DNA from: Ruoffia halotolerans
GTDB taxonomy: Bacteria; Bacillota; Bacilli; Lactobacillales; Aerococcaceae
Direction: 5' to 3'
Length of the DNA stretch: 64,000 nucleotides
Assembly (NCBI RefSeq): GCF_014049385.1
Contig: NZ_JACAOA010000001.1
Coordinates: forward strand, 110,427-174,426
A program made the position numbers and the translations under genes. Below, piece by piece: positions 8,328-16,922 of the stretch (position 1 is the first letter of the stretch; each line of letters starts with the position of its first letter). Under the pieces are notes generated by a model. That model ran no database searches, was not told the origin of the DNA, and saw only the letters and a list, made by a program, of their open reading frames with translations.

Positions 8328-10436
8328 TTATTTCTTAAAAATTACTGAACTTAATCCAGCTAATTTAATTTGTGTTGATGACAGTATTTCAATGCCTTGG
8401 GGTTGCATTAAAGGTTCAGTATCAACCCGATCCTGGTCGGCAATCACTTGCCCCAACTCAACGTCTTCCGGTAATGTGAACGTACGACTTCGTTTATTTC
8501 CATTAATCACTATAATATACTCGTCCCCTTTTGTTCCTCTCACTTTATAAGCAATCGCCACATCACGTTCGCGAATTTCTGGGACATTTAGTAGTTGTAC
8601 ATTTGTATCAATGAGTTCTTTAACAGCCAGTCTAAAGGCATCTGTTGATTGACGGAGTTGAATTAAGCCGCGCATATGCTCCATCGTTGTATTCTCAATT
8701 GAGTAACCATTTACTCCTCTTACTTTTTCCCATTCAAACTTGTTAATCGCATCGGACGAGTCATAAGAGTCATGAATAAAGTATGGATATTCAATCGGAT
8801 CTCCATTTTTATTAGTAAAGTAAGTAGAATTATCTGGAATATCGCCCCACTCATCTACCATGGTTTTAAATTCTGGGTGCTTAAATTGTTTGGTACGACC
8901 GTATTCTTGACCGGCATGAATAAATGCTGTCCCTTGAGATGTTAATACTATTAAGTTTCCTAGGCGAATCCGTCGATGGATTTCTTCCGTGTGGAGCATT
9001 GGATCTTTATTAATAGATTGGGCAATAACATCGTGTAAAGTTAAGTTATCATGTGCTTCAATATATTGGACGACATCACCTGGTTGGTCCGCTTCGAAAT
9101 TATGCGGTTGCCCTTTAATATTATCGAAAATCTTCTTCACATTTCGGCGCCCGCCAGTAATAAAGCGTGGCTTCCCTTCACTTTGGAAACCAGATTTTAA
9201 TTCGTCTCGGATTTCGTCTGAGAATGAGCCAACAGCTTCTGTATCTGACATCCATAATTGATCCGCTGCTTGAACGTCTTCAGCACCTTCATCTCCAGCG
9301 TAGGTAATCCAACCCTCACCAATCATTAAGATATTTGGATTAATTTTGACCGTTTCATCATAGGCTAATTGAACTGTTTCTGCATCTAAATCTCCCATCA
9401 TATCAAATCTAAAGCCATCAACTTTAAATTCTTCAACTAAGTACTTTAATGAGTCAACAATTAAGCGACGAGTCATATAGTGGGTACTTCCTAAACGTCC
9501 GCCACCAAAGTTAGTTCTTGATGTACCATCTGAATCCATAAAATGATAATACTTAGGTTCTAAATCTTCAAGAATATGGAGTTCTGCGGTGTGATTATAC
9601 ACGACATCCAATGTCACTGCCATTCCCCTTTTGTGGATTTCACTCACAAGTTCTTTAAACTCTTGAATCCGGGATGAAGGGTTTTCTGGGTTAATCGAAT
9701 ACATCCCTGTTAAAGCGAAATAATGCATGGGGTCATAGCCCCAGTTATAGTTCGTCCAAGCCGATTTATATTCTAAGAAGCGCTCACCCGTCTCGTATTC
9801 ATTCGCATGATAATAACTTAAGACAGGTAATAACTGCACATGCGTGACCCCAAGGGATTGAATATAGTCCAAGCGTTCTGTCATCGCTTCAAACGTTCCG
9901 AAGCGGTGGTGTAGTTCATCCTTTATTGATGGATCTGATGTAAAGTCCCGCACGTGAACTTCGTAAATCACTGCATCTTCTCTTCGTTTGTAGTTTTCAA
10001 CTTTTGCAAAATCTAATTTTTGCCCAATGTTCTCTGGTGCGACAATCGCGGCTTTGGCAATATAAGATGCTTCGTCGTGGCTATTCCAAGTACCCAGTGA
10101 TTTAGCGTAAGGATCTAAAGCTAAGACGGTCTCACCCTCACGGTTAATTTGGTAATGATAACAATAATTATTGAAATTATCGATACCACGCACTGTTTCT
10201 TGATTCAATGTCACTTCCCACAAACCTTTGTCATATGAATTCATTTCCACTACTGCGACTTGTTTTTCTTGATTGTCTTTATCATACAATAATACTTGGA
10301 CAGATTTAGCGCTCGGTGACCATAATCTTAATACAGCTGTCCCATCAGAATTTAATACAGGTCCGAGTGGTCCATCATATGCAAATTGTTCATCTTTCTC
10401 TTTCCAAGTGAGATTTGTTGTCAATCTTTCTGTCAT
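8328..10436 (-). CDS. pulA: Type I pullulanase (GH13)
   Basis: This 702-residue enzyme should hydrolyse alpha-1,6 branches in pullulan, glycogen or limit dextrins. An N-terminal CBM48-like module (about 15-110) is followed by a GH13 barrel. The type I pullulanase signature YNWGYDP is present near residue 230. The catalytic set is visible: Asp in GFRFDMMGD (about 345), Glu in MIGEGW (about 373) and Asp in EAHDNLTLHD (about 460). There is no signal peptide, so it is intracellular and probably works on stored or imported alpha-glucans. The length is usual for AmyX-like enzymes. It is downstream of the dehydrogenase gene but separated from it by a terminator, so it likely has its own promoter. 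No other glycogen gene is in the window. Confidence 0.92.
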   Translation of the reverse strand: MTERLTTNLTWKEKDEQFAYDGPLGPVLNSDGTAVLRLWSPSAKSVQVLLYDKDNQEKQVAVVEMNSYDKGLWEVTLNQETVRGIDNFNNYCYHYQINREGETVLALDPYAKSLGTWNSHDEASYIAKAAIVAPENIGQKLDFAKVENYKRREDAVIYEVHVRDFTSDPSIKDELHHRFGTFEAMTERLDYIQSLGVTHVQLLPVLSYYHANEYETGERFLEYKSAWTNYNWGYDPMHYFALTGMYSINPENPSSRIQEFKELVSEIHKRGMAVTLDVVYNHTAELHILEDLEPKYYHFMDSDGTSRTNFGGGRLGSTHYMTRRLIVDSLKYLVEEFKVDGFRFDMMGDLDAETVQLAYDETVKINPNILMIGEGWITYAGDEGAEDVQAADQLWMSDTEAVGSFSDEIRDELKSGFQSEGKPRFITGGRRNVKKIFDNIKGQPHNFEADQPGDVVQYIEAHDNLTLHDVIAQSINKDPMLHTEEIHRRIRLGNLIVLTSQGTAFIHAGQEYGRTKQFKHPEFKTMVDEWGDIPDNSTYFTNKNGDPIEYPYFIHDSYDSSDAINKFEWEKVRGVNGYSIENTTMEHMRGLIQLRQSTDAFRLAVKELIDTNVQLLNVPEIRERDVAIAYKVRGTKGDEYIIVINGNKRSRTFTLPEDVELGQVIADQDRVDTEPLMQPQGIEILSSTQIKLAGLSSVIFKK

Positions 10437-10465
10437 AAACTTCCTCCTACATTGTGTTTGATATC

Positions 10466-10521
10466 AAAAAAGCCAGATAATATTGAATAATCTAATTAGC
10501 GATCGTCCTCAACACTATCTG
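10466..10521 (-). terminator. Terminator after the hydroxyacid dehydrogenase gene
   Basis: On the minus strand CAGATA (10521-10516) pairs with TATCTG (10479-10474), with extra pairing inside, and six T residues follow (A-run at 10466-10471). It separates the dehydrogenase transcript from pullulanase. Confidence 0.7.
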
Positions 10522-10540
10522 ACTGTGAGTTCATTCTATA

Positions 10541-11500
10541 TTAAATAGATACGATGTTTTTATCTTCGCCGTTAATATATGCCATTACATTGTCAAAGGC
10601 AATTTGAGCACGAAGGACCATTGCTTCATCTGTTAAGTAACCAACATGTGGTGTTAACAATGCATTTTTTGCATGAAGTAATGGATAATCAATTGGAATT
10701 GGTGGCTCCATGTCAAAGACATCAATGCCAGCACCAGCGATTTTTCCTTCATTTAAAGCATTTGCTAAAGCTTCATTATCAATAATCGGTCCTCTAGCTA
10801 CATTAATTATGATAGCTGACTCTTTCATATTATCCAGCTCTTTCTCACCGATTATATGCTTCGTATCTTCAGTCATTGGAAGATGGATTGAGATAATATC
10901 ACTTTCATTAATCAGTGTATCTAAGCTTACATATTCAACGCCTGCGTCTTTTGCTTCTTGTTTCTCTGAGCGGTTATACCCTAAGACTTTAGCTCCGAAA
11001 GCTTTGAATAGTTTTGCTGTGTGAATTCCAATTGTTCCGGTACCAATAATCCCGACTGTTTTTCCATGAATTTCTTGTCCTTGAATTAATCCTGGGAAAT
11101 CATCGCCTTTTCGAACATCTAAGTCTCCTTGTTTCACTTCACGTAAAACATTCAGAGCTAAACCAATAGATAATTCTGCGACTGCTTGAGTGGCATAACC
11201 CGATGCATTTGCGATTTTAATGCCTTTTTCTTTGGCACTGGCGTTATCTACATGGTCTACCCCTGTAAAAGCAACATCGATAAATTTAGTTGTATCTAAT
11301 TTCTCAATCACTTCTTTAGGATACGGATTGTTGGCAATAATCACCACTTCTGAGTCTTTACTACGCTCATATAATTCATCTGGATCCGTTGTTTTTGTTT
11401 CATGATAGACAAACTCATGGCCTAAATCTTTTAATGGCTGTGCCAATTCTTCAATATATTCCTTGGGTACACGTAATGGTTCTAATAAGCTAATTTTCAT
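10541..11500 (-). CDS. D-2-hydroxyacid dehydrogenase family protein
   Basis: This 319-residue NAD-dependent enzyme has the split formate/glycerate dehydrogenase fold. The dinucleotide motif is GIIGTGTIG (about residue 145). The family residues appear as Arg in NVARGPIIDNEAL, Glu in FDMEPP and His in TPHVGY, the Arg-Glu-His catalytic set. It would interconvert a 2-keto acid and a D-2-hydroxy acid; substrate cannot be told from sequence (relatives include phosphoglycerate, glyoxylate and lactate dehydrogenases). I start at the ATG preceded by TTGGAGGATATT, four codons inside the longest frame. A sequence close to the CcpA cre consensus lies upstream (11543-11556). It is monocistronic, ended by a terminator. 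Confidence 0.85.
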   Translation of the reverse strand: MKISLLEPLRVPKEYIEELAQPLKDLGHEFVYHETKTTDPDELYERSKDSEVVIIANNPYPKEVIEKLDTTKFIDVAFTGVDHVDNASAKEKGIKIANASGYATQAVAELSIGLALNVLREVKQGDLDVRKGDDFPGLIQGQEIHGKTVGIIGTGTIGIHTAKLFKAFGAKVLGYNRSEKQEAKDAGVEYVSLDTLINESDIISIHLPMTEDTKHIIGEKELDNMKESAIIINVARGPIIDNEALANALNEGKIAGAGIDVFDMEPPIPIDYPLLHAKNALLTPHVGYLTDEAMVLRAQIAFDNVMAYINGEDKNIVSI

Positions 11501-11542
11501 AATATCCTCCAATAATTCAATATTTATAGTTTAAATGATTTA

Positions 11543-11556
11543 AGGTAACGCTTGCA
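11543..11556 (-). promoter_or_regulatory. Candidate cre (CcpA-binding) site
   Basis: On the minus strand the bases TGCAAGCGTTACCT match the consensus TGNAANCGNTNNCA at eight of nine fixed positions; only the last base differs. It lies 43-56 bases upstream of the dehydrogenase start. A single match in 64 kb could be chance, and binding is inferred. Confidence 0.35.
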
Positions 11557-11652
11557 AGTATTATTAATAAAATAAAAAAATCTTCTTAAATACAACTTGC
11601 CTGGCTCAATGTATAATAGAATATAGTATTAATATAGCTTGATATGAAAGGA

Positions 11653-12295
11653 ATGAGTAAGATAAGCCTTTTGATTTAAAAAAAGAAGAGAAGCAGTTTT
11701 ATAAACCAAAAACAATACTAGAAATTACGGATATACTTAAGATGAATTTTATTACGATTGATGGTATGGGTGACCCGAATGAATTAGACGGGGGATATCA
11801 GGCCGCAGTAAAACAAGTATATAGCCTTGCCTACACGATACGGATGAGTGAACGAAACGTCTACACAATTGATGATTTCTTTGTTTTTGTTGTTCCACCA
11901 CTTGATGGATATTGGTGGGAAGACAGTATACATGGTGTAGACCCATCTAGAAAAGAAAATTTTCAATGATTATGAAGTTGCGAATGCCAGAATATGTCAC
12001 ACCTCAAGTCTTTGAGTGGGCTCAAAATGAAGTTCTAAACAAGAAGAAAATCAACACTTCAAACGTGTATCTTACAACATTAACTGAAGGTTTAACTGTT
12101 CAATTGCTTCATATTGGACTCTATGATAATGATGTGCAATCTATGTCTAAGATGCATGACTATATCAACCAAGAAGGCTATCAACTAGATATCAGTGATA
12201 TCAGGCATCATCATGAAATCTATTTATCAGATCCACGAAAAACAGATCCCGACAAACTTAACACTATATTAAGACATCCAATCTTAAAGAAATAA
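11653..12295 (+). pseudogene. GyrI-like small-molecule-binding protein, two frameshifts
   Basis: Three reading-frame pieces together spell one GyrI-like domain protein (COG4832 type) of about 213 residues. The likely start ATG AGT AAG (11653) is in the wrong frame. One extra A near 11660 would give MSKDKPFDLKKEEKQFY, which runs in frame into EITDILKMNFITIDGMGDPNELDGG, a family hallmark. That frame continues through VVPPLDGYWWEDS and stops at TGA (11967-11969). One extra G there would read FQWIMKLRMPEYVT and continue to the natural end HPILKK. Two single-base losses therefore inactivate the gene unless both are sequencing errors. Family members bind small hydrophobic molecules, often as parts of regulators. 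A terminator follows. Confidence 0.85.
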
Positions 12296-12297
12296 AA

Positions 12298-12331
12298 AAA
12301 GTCTGAGGCGTACGCTGCGTCTCAGACTTTT
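12298..12331. terminator. Bidirectional terminator, 10-bp perfect stem
   Basis: AAAGTCTGAG (12298-12307) pairs perfectly with CTCAGACTTT (12321-12330), with A and T runs on the two sides. It separates the pseudogene from the last gene of the polysaccharide locus and can stop transcription from both. Confidence 0.9.
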
Positions 12332-12335
12332 ATGC

Positions 12336-13100
12336 TTATAATCGGCGTAATACCGCATTTAATACATAATGTGAAAAATAATATACTGCTTTTGGTAATG
12401 GTAATCTCTCTAAATTATAATAAGTATTCCATGTCCGTTTCAAAGCGCCGATTCGGTCACTTGAAATCGAACCTTGAACTTGACGATAATAATTATGAAC
12501 TTCTTGTAAGCCATAAGCTTTAACTTTTCGCTCACGCATTAACATTAACCAAGTTGCTGTGTCTTGTCCTTTTCGAACAAGAGGCATACGGAAATCTCCA
12601 ATTAATTCGCGGTCAATGATGACCGTAGAACAGGCAATCGCTGTATTTTTTAATAGCTCGGTATACGAGAAGGAAGCCGGTACATTGACGCGGTCTTTTA
12701 ATACCTCACCTAATTCGTTGATTAAAGCTAAGTCCGTATATGTAAAGCCAACCTGTTTTCCTTGCATAAATGCAAGTTGCTCTGTCAGTTTCGACTCCGA
12801 CCAACAATCATCACTATCAACGAAAGCAATATATCTTCCTTTGGCATTCTCGATTCCAGTATTACGTGCAACGGCTGCCCCACTGTTTTCAGCTAAATTA
12901 ATTAATTTAATTCGCTTATCTTCTTTAGCAAACTCTTCAATCAATTCAACCGAACTGTCTTGACTACAATCATTAACTAAGATCATTTCCCAATTGGTGT
13001 AACTTTGTTTAATAACACTGTCAATGGTTTCACTAATAAAGCGTTCTGCATTATACACCGGTGTGATAATGGATACTAAATCTTTTTCAAAAGTTGGCAA
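12336..13100 (-). CDS. Family 2 glycosyltransferase of the polysaccharide locus
   Basis: This 254-residue GT-A enzyme starts its catalytic domain with VSIITPVYNAERFISETIDS and shows the metal-binding DxD as VDSDD near residue 95. GT2 enzymes transfer sugars from nucleotide sugars, here probably to a lipid-linked repeat unit on the cytoplasmic face. A C-terminal basic-aromatic segment may touch the membrane. The start is TTG, fixed by a strong AAGGAGGC site six to seven bases upstream. It is the last gene of the minus-strand locus, 16 bases after the Wzz-like gene. Donor and acceptor sugars cannot be predicted. Confidence 0.85.
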   Translation of the reverse strand: MPTFEKDLVSIITPVYNAERFISETIDSVIKQSYTNWEMILVNDCSQDSSVELIEEFAKEDKRIKLINLAENSGAAVARNTGIENAKGRYIAFVDSDDCWSESKLTEQLAFMQGKQVGFTYTDLALINELGEVLKDRVNVPASFSYTELLKNTAIACSTVIIDRELIGDFRMPLVRKGQDTATWLMLMRERKVKAYGLQEVHNYYRQVQGSISSDRIGALKRTWNTYYNLERLPLPKAVYYFSHYVLNAVLRRL

Positions 13101-13116
13101 ATTTTAGCCTCCTTAA

Positions 13117-14178
13117 TTAATAAACGTGAACCAATTTCAATGGCACATTGTATAAAGTCGCCATTGTCATTTGGTCTTTTAACCAACGTTTCTCTGTATG
13201 ATTCGCTTGGACGACAATCACAATTTGTTTCGGTGGCTGTTCATCACTCTTAATTTTTTGTAACTTCGAAATAAATCGTTCTGATAAATCATTTGTATTT
13301 TCAAAGTCCTCAGATAAAGCACTTTGAGAAACAATCCAACGTAAGTTAACCGCTGGTATTCGAATCGCGTCTTGAACATTATACACAGCATCTTCCTGGC
13401 TACTATGAACGAGTATATGTTGATCATCTACGTCCCATGCATATTCAAAGGCGTAATTAATCTTGCTCTTACGTAATCTTTGTAAGAAGACAATCCCACT
13501 TATAAGAATCAGACCAACAATGAATCCTAAGACCCCATATACAATTAATGATCTTGCGTTATTTGAACGATATACACTCAATGTTTTAACCGTTGGTAAA
13601 CTTAGATATTCTTCAGTATCCAATACTTCACCAATCACAGGTTCTAAAGTGATATCTACAAATTGGTTATCCATAAAAGGAATCTCACCTGAAGCTAATA
13701 AGTCACGGTAGGCGTTCGCTATCGCTAAATTTTCTTCGGCTGACTTCCCAGCTAACACTCGGAAGATAAAAACCCCGGAAGCATTATCTCTCACCCCAGA
13801 AATGGACCCACGGAACGTTGGTGTTTTATATAACTCTAATTTTTTTTCACTATCAATTGTTTCTTGAAATTCAATTCCTGTTGCTTCTTCAACTGCTTCA
13901 ACTACTTGAGGTGCTGTAAAGTAATCATCAAATAAATGTGGATTAGAGAAGATTTGACCATCTTCAATCGTTACCACTGCTTTAAATGAACTCGGTTCTT
14001 GAGTATAAACCTCCTCAAGGTAATCTGTAGCCTCTTGGCGGTCAGATAATAAAATATCAGTGATAAAATAACGTGCACCGACAGTAATCACAGATATAAC
14101 TAAGGCGCCAATTAATATCCTTACGATATTATCTTTAAAAAATCGCCATAACTCATTTATTATTGTTGCTAAACTCAT
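13117..14178 (-). CDS. Wzz/YveK-type chain-length determinant-like protein with odd cytoplasmic tail
   Basis: This 353-residue protein has a membrane helix near residues 18-40, an extracytoplasmic domain of about 170 residues and a second helix near 212-234, the topology of Wzz/CpsC/YveK co-polymerases that set chain length. Unlike most Gram-positive members it has a long cytoplasmic tail (about 235-353), ending in QIVIVVQANHTEKRW and LKLVHVY. That end faintly recalls tyrosine-kinase partners such as CpsD, but I see no Walker A motif, so it is not a kinase. I chose the second ATG (MSLATII) because GAGG lies seven bases before it and touches the first ATG. It overlaps the polymerase gene. Confidence 0.7.
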   Translation of the reverse strand: MSLATIINELWRFFKDNIVRILIGALVISVITVGARYFITDILLSDRQEATDYLEEVYTQEPSSFKAVVTIEDGQIFSNPHLFDDYFTAPQVVEAVEEATGIEFQETIDSEKKLELYKTPTFRGSISGVRDNASGVFIFRVLAGKSAEENLAIANAYRDLLASGEIPFMDNQFVDITLEPVIGEVLDTEEYLSLPTVKTLSVYRSNNARSLIVYGVLGFIVGLILISGIVFLQRLRKSKINYAFEYAWDVDDQHILVHSSQEDAVYNVQDAIRIPAVNLRWIVSQSALSEDFENTNDLSERFISKLQKIKSDEQPPKQIVIVVQANHTEKRWLKDQMTMATLYNVPLKLVHVY

Positions 14179-15469
14179 ATTCATACCTCATTCTTTTTGG
14201 TTTCGAAACGTTCTTCATTTCCATTACCTTCACAAAGCTAATCATTATTCCAAAGTAAACCCAATGCCATTCAATCAACATGTTATTCGCACTTGTGATA
14301 CTCGCAAAGATATATACAACTAAGAACGATTTAAAACTAATTGCAATTTGACGAATGACTTTTGATTCATGATGACGGAGTCGGTTTAAAGCTTGGATTA
14401 ATAAACCATAACTTATAGCATATAGGACAAATACTATGACACCATAACCAACTAATATCTCAAGCCACCAGTTATGAATGTTGGTAAATTCATCAATCGG
14501 TAAGAATGGCAACATATCCATCCATGTTTCAATATTTCCTGCTCCCACTCCAAATCCGAAGGTTTCTGCTAGGAATAATAAACCATTTCGCCATAGGTTC
14601 ATTCGGCGTGAATCGCCTGTATTATAGAAATCGCCACCTAGATAAAACAACTGCGAGACCATATCATTTAGCGATGGAACAAATAAAATTAAACCAACGG
14701 TAAGGGCTAAACCGATACCTATCGCGCTTAAGACATACTTTCTTTTTATATCCCAATTAAATTGTAATAGTATAACCATAAAAAAGAAAAGTACGAAACT
14801 CAGCAAAATCATTCGTGAATCACTTCGATAAATTAAATATGCTGTTAATAGTATTGGAATTATATATAAATATCGTCGAATTGGGTGACGATTGAGATTC
14901 AGCATAATTAAATTCACTGGCAAATATGCGAGTAATAAAGTTGCGTAATCATTCTGATTTGTAAAAGTCGCTACCGGTATACGAGATGATGGCTGAGTAG
15001 CAAAGGTATTATTCTTATCTAACGCTTCTAAATTAGCAAAAATATAGTGATTCGTAAGAATCTCATAAAAGCCCCAAAGTGCTAAAAATGTCATCATAAT
15101 CCAAACTGTCTTAATCAGAGCTTTCCAAGTGATTAAATCATTCGTCCACAAGTACAAACCAACCACACTGCTCACACCTAAAGTAAGCAAGAACATCGCT
15201 TGGAACCAGTTCATCATATCAATCGTCCATATGACTGACACCGCTCCCCAAGCCCACCAAAAAAGATAAATACCAGTAATGACGGTGGCTGTATTACTCG
15301 GGATGATTTTAATATTTGGATCTTGTTTGAGTATTTGATAACCAAAGATGGCTATCATACCAATGACCAGTAAACGATACATCGTAATTTGTGCTACCGG
15401 TGTTGGAATCGCTAATATCTCGGTCCCTAGAAAGACCGAAGCAACGATCAGTATTAAATATTTTCGCAA
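14153..15469 (-). CDS. O-antigen ligase/polymerase family membrane protein (Wzy-like)
   Basis: This 438-residue protein has roughly ten to twelve hydrophobic helices and a large extracytoplasmic loop before the last ones (GVGAGNIETWMDMLPFLP to EFTNIHNWWLEILVGYG). The short motif H-N-W-x-L-E is typical of the O-antigen ligase/Wzy family (PF04932). Next to a flippase and a Wzz-like gene the likely role is polymerisation of repeat units outside the membrane. The start codon is TTG with GAAGGTGA six bases upstream. It overlaps the Wzz-like gene by 26 bases, so the two are coupled. Confidence 0.8.
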   Translation of the reverse strand: MRKYLILIVASVFLGTEILAIPTPVAQITMYRLLVIGMIAIFGYQILKQDPNIKIIPSNTATVITGIYLFWWAWGAVSVIWTIDMMNWFQAMFLLTLGVSSVVGLYLWTNDLITWKALIKTVWIMMTFLALWGFYEILTNHYIFANLEALDKNNTFATQPSSRIPVATFTNQNDYATLLLAYLPVNLIMLNLNRHPIRRYLYIIPILLTAYLIYRSDSRMILLSFVLFFFMVILLQFNWDIKRKYVLSAIGIGLALTVGLILFVPSLNDMVSQLFYLGGDFYNTGDSRRMNLWRNGLLFLAETFGFGVGAGNIETWMDMLPFLPIDEFTNIHNWWLEILVGYGVIVFVLYAISYGLLIQALNRLRHHESKVIRQIAISFKSFLVVYIFASITSANNMLIEWHWVYFGIMISFVKVMEMKNVSKPKRMRYEYEFSNNNK

Positions 15470-15489
15470 AGTTGTTCACCTTCTAACTT

Positions 15490-16908
15490 TTAAGTAAAAT
15501 CCCATTCTCCAGGATGATTCTTAATTTCTAGTGCTGTTTTAATGGTTGGTATTTGGACAACTAATGCCAATAAACCTAAACCAATCGTAATAAAAATGCT
15601 GTAATCCAATGGATATAAATTAATTAGACCAGCAGTAATCATAATTAACATTGTAATTATTTGTTTCTTTTGTCCAAAGTAAAATCCTGTTCTACTTGAA
15701 AAATACGTTCTTGCAAGATAAAAAACAACATAAGCTGCTGTTGAAGCCAATGCGGCCCCTCTGAAACCAATAAAAGGAGTCAGCGATAAGTTTATAATGA
15801 CACTTACAGCTAAAGACATAATACTTACAAAGATATTATAATGCGTCTTTCTTGAAAATACGATTCCCAATGTCGTTGTCTCAGACAAAGTATACATAAT
15901 ATGAGGAAATGCTAATAGCCCCATAATATACTGAACATCTAAATATTCCCCGTCTGAACTTAATATTAAGGATATTGGATACCTTAAGACTAAGATAACG
16001 AAGAATAACCCTGATAATAAAAATAAGACAATATCACTAATAAATTTATAGTGTTTCATCGATTTATTCTCTTCATACCAACGATAGGCTGTGGGAATCC
16101 AAAAACTCGCAAAGGCCGTTTTTAATATTCCGATTATACTCCCTATTTTACTTCCTGCTTTATAAATTCCGATATCTGTTAAGCTTGAAAACTCAGTCAA
16201 TACTATAATATCAATAGAGTTAAGCGCAGCAGCTAAAGAGCTTGCAATCATAATCGGTGTTCCAAAGAGGAACATTTTCTTAATTAATTTTGAATCAATT
16301 TGAAAACCTCGCAAATCCAATAATTCTCTGTAACGGAAAAATAAGACTAAATCGGCTAAGATTTGACCAAAAATCAAACCATAAACAATGGCTCTAAAGT
16401 CTCTCACTCCAGCGAAAATCATTCCCATAGAAACTATGAAGTTTCCAACTTTCAGTAGTAAACTATAGGACGAAAACTCGACAGCTTTTTCTTGCATTCG
16501 TATACTTAAAAGTATAAATCTCTCTACAATCGTTGCTAACACCCAAACTCCAGCGTACCAAACGATGTAGTAGTAATCCCCTGATTGGAACAGCCATTCA
16601 GAAAATGGAACTGAAAAAATTGCTGACACTGCAACAAGAAATACACCTAACATTAACGGTAGAAGCATCGCTTGTTGCATCAAGTTTCTTTTATTATCCA
16701 TATGGTTATATTCGCGAGTAAACGCTTGATCCATCCCAATATATATAAAATTGGGAATTTGTAAAATTAAGGTTTCGAATGTTCCCGCTCGACCATACTC
16801 CGCAATTGGGAGTGCATTTGTAAATATGGGGAACAAAATCAAAGAGATGGCTGCACCTAAGATTGGTCCTAAGCTAAAGCCCGCTAACCTTTTCATAAAT
16901 TGTTTCAT
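15490..16908 (-). CDS. Polysaccharide flippase (Wzx, MOP superfamily)
   Basis: The 472-residue product has about 12 to 14 hydrophobic helices and the N-terminal pattern of polysaccharide exporters (RLAGFSLGPILGAAISLILFPIFTN). Such proteins flip undecaprenyl-linked repeat units across the membrane. I begin at the ATG reading MKQFMKRL, nine bases after AAAGGTGA; the longer frame starts at a GTG inside that site. It lies between the GT4 and the polymerase gene with gaps of 14 to 20 bases, clearly one operon. Confidence 0.88.
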   Translation of the reverse strand: MKQFMKRLAGFSLGPILGAAISLILFPIFTNALPIAEYGRAGTFETLILQIPNFIYIGMDQAFTREYNHMDNKRNLMQQAMLLPLMLGVFLVAVSAIFSVPFSEWLFQSGDYYYIVWYAGVWVLATIVERFILLSIRMQEKAVEFSSYSLLLKVGNFIVSMGMIFAGVRDFRAIVYGLIFGQILADLVLFFRYRELLDLRGFQIDSKLIKKMFLFGTPIMIASSLAAALNSIDIIVLTEFSSLTDIGIYKAGSKIGSIIGILKTAFASFWIPTAYRWYEENKSMKHYKFISDIVLFLLSGLFFVILVLRYPISLILSSDGEYLDVQYIMGLLAFPHIMYTLSETTTLGIVFSRKTHYNIFVSIMSLAVSVIINLSLTPFIGFRGAALASTAAYVVFYLARTYFSSRTGFYFGQKKQIITMLIMITAGLINLYPLDYSIFITIGLGLLALVVQIPTIKTALEIKNHPGEWDFT

Positions 16909-16922
16909 TATTTTTATCACCT

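Noticed and set aside
14153..14184. Possible frameshift at the overlap of the Wzz-like and polymerase genes
   Set aside because: Both proteins have sensible ends, and a proper start with a GAGG site explains the overlap.
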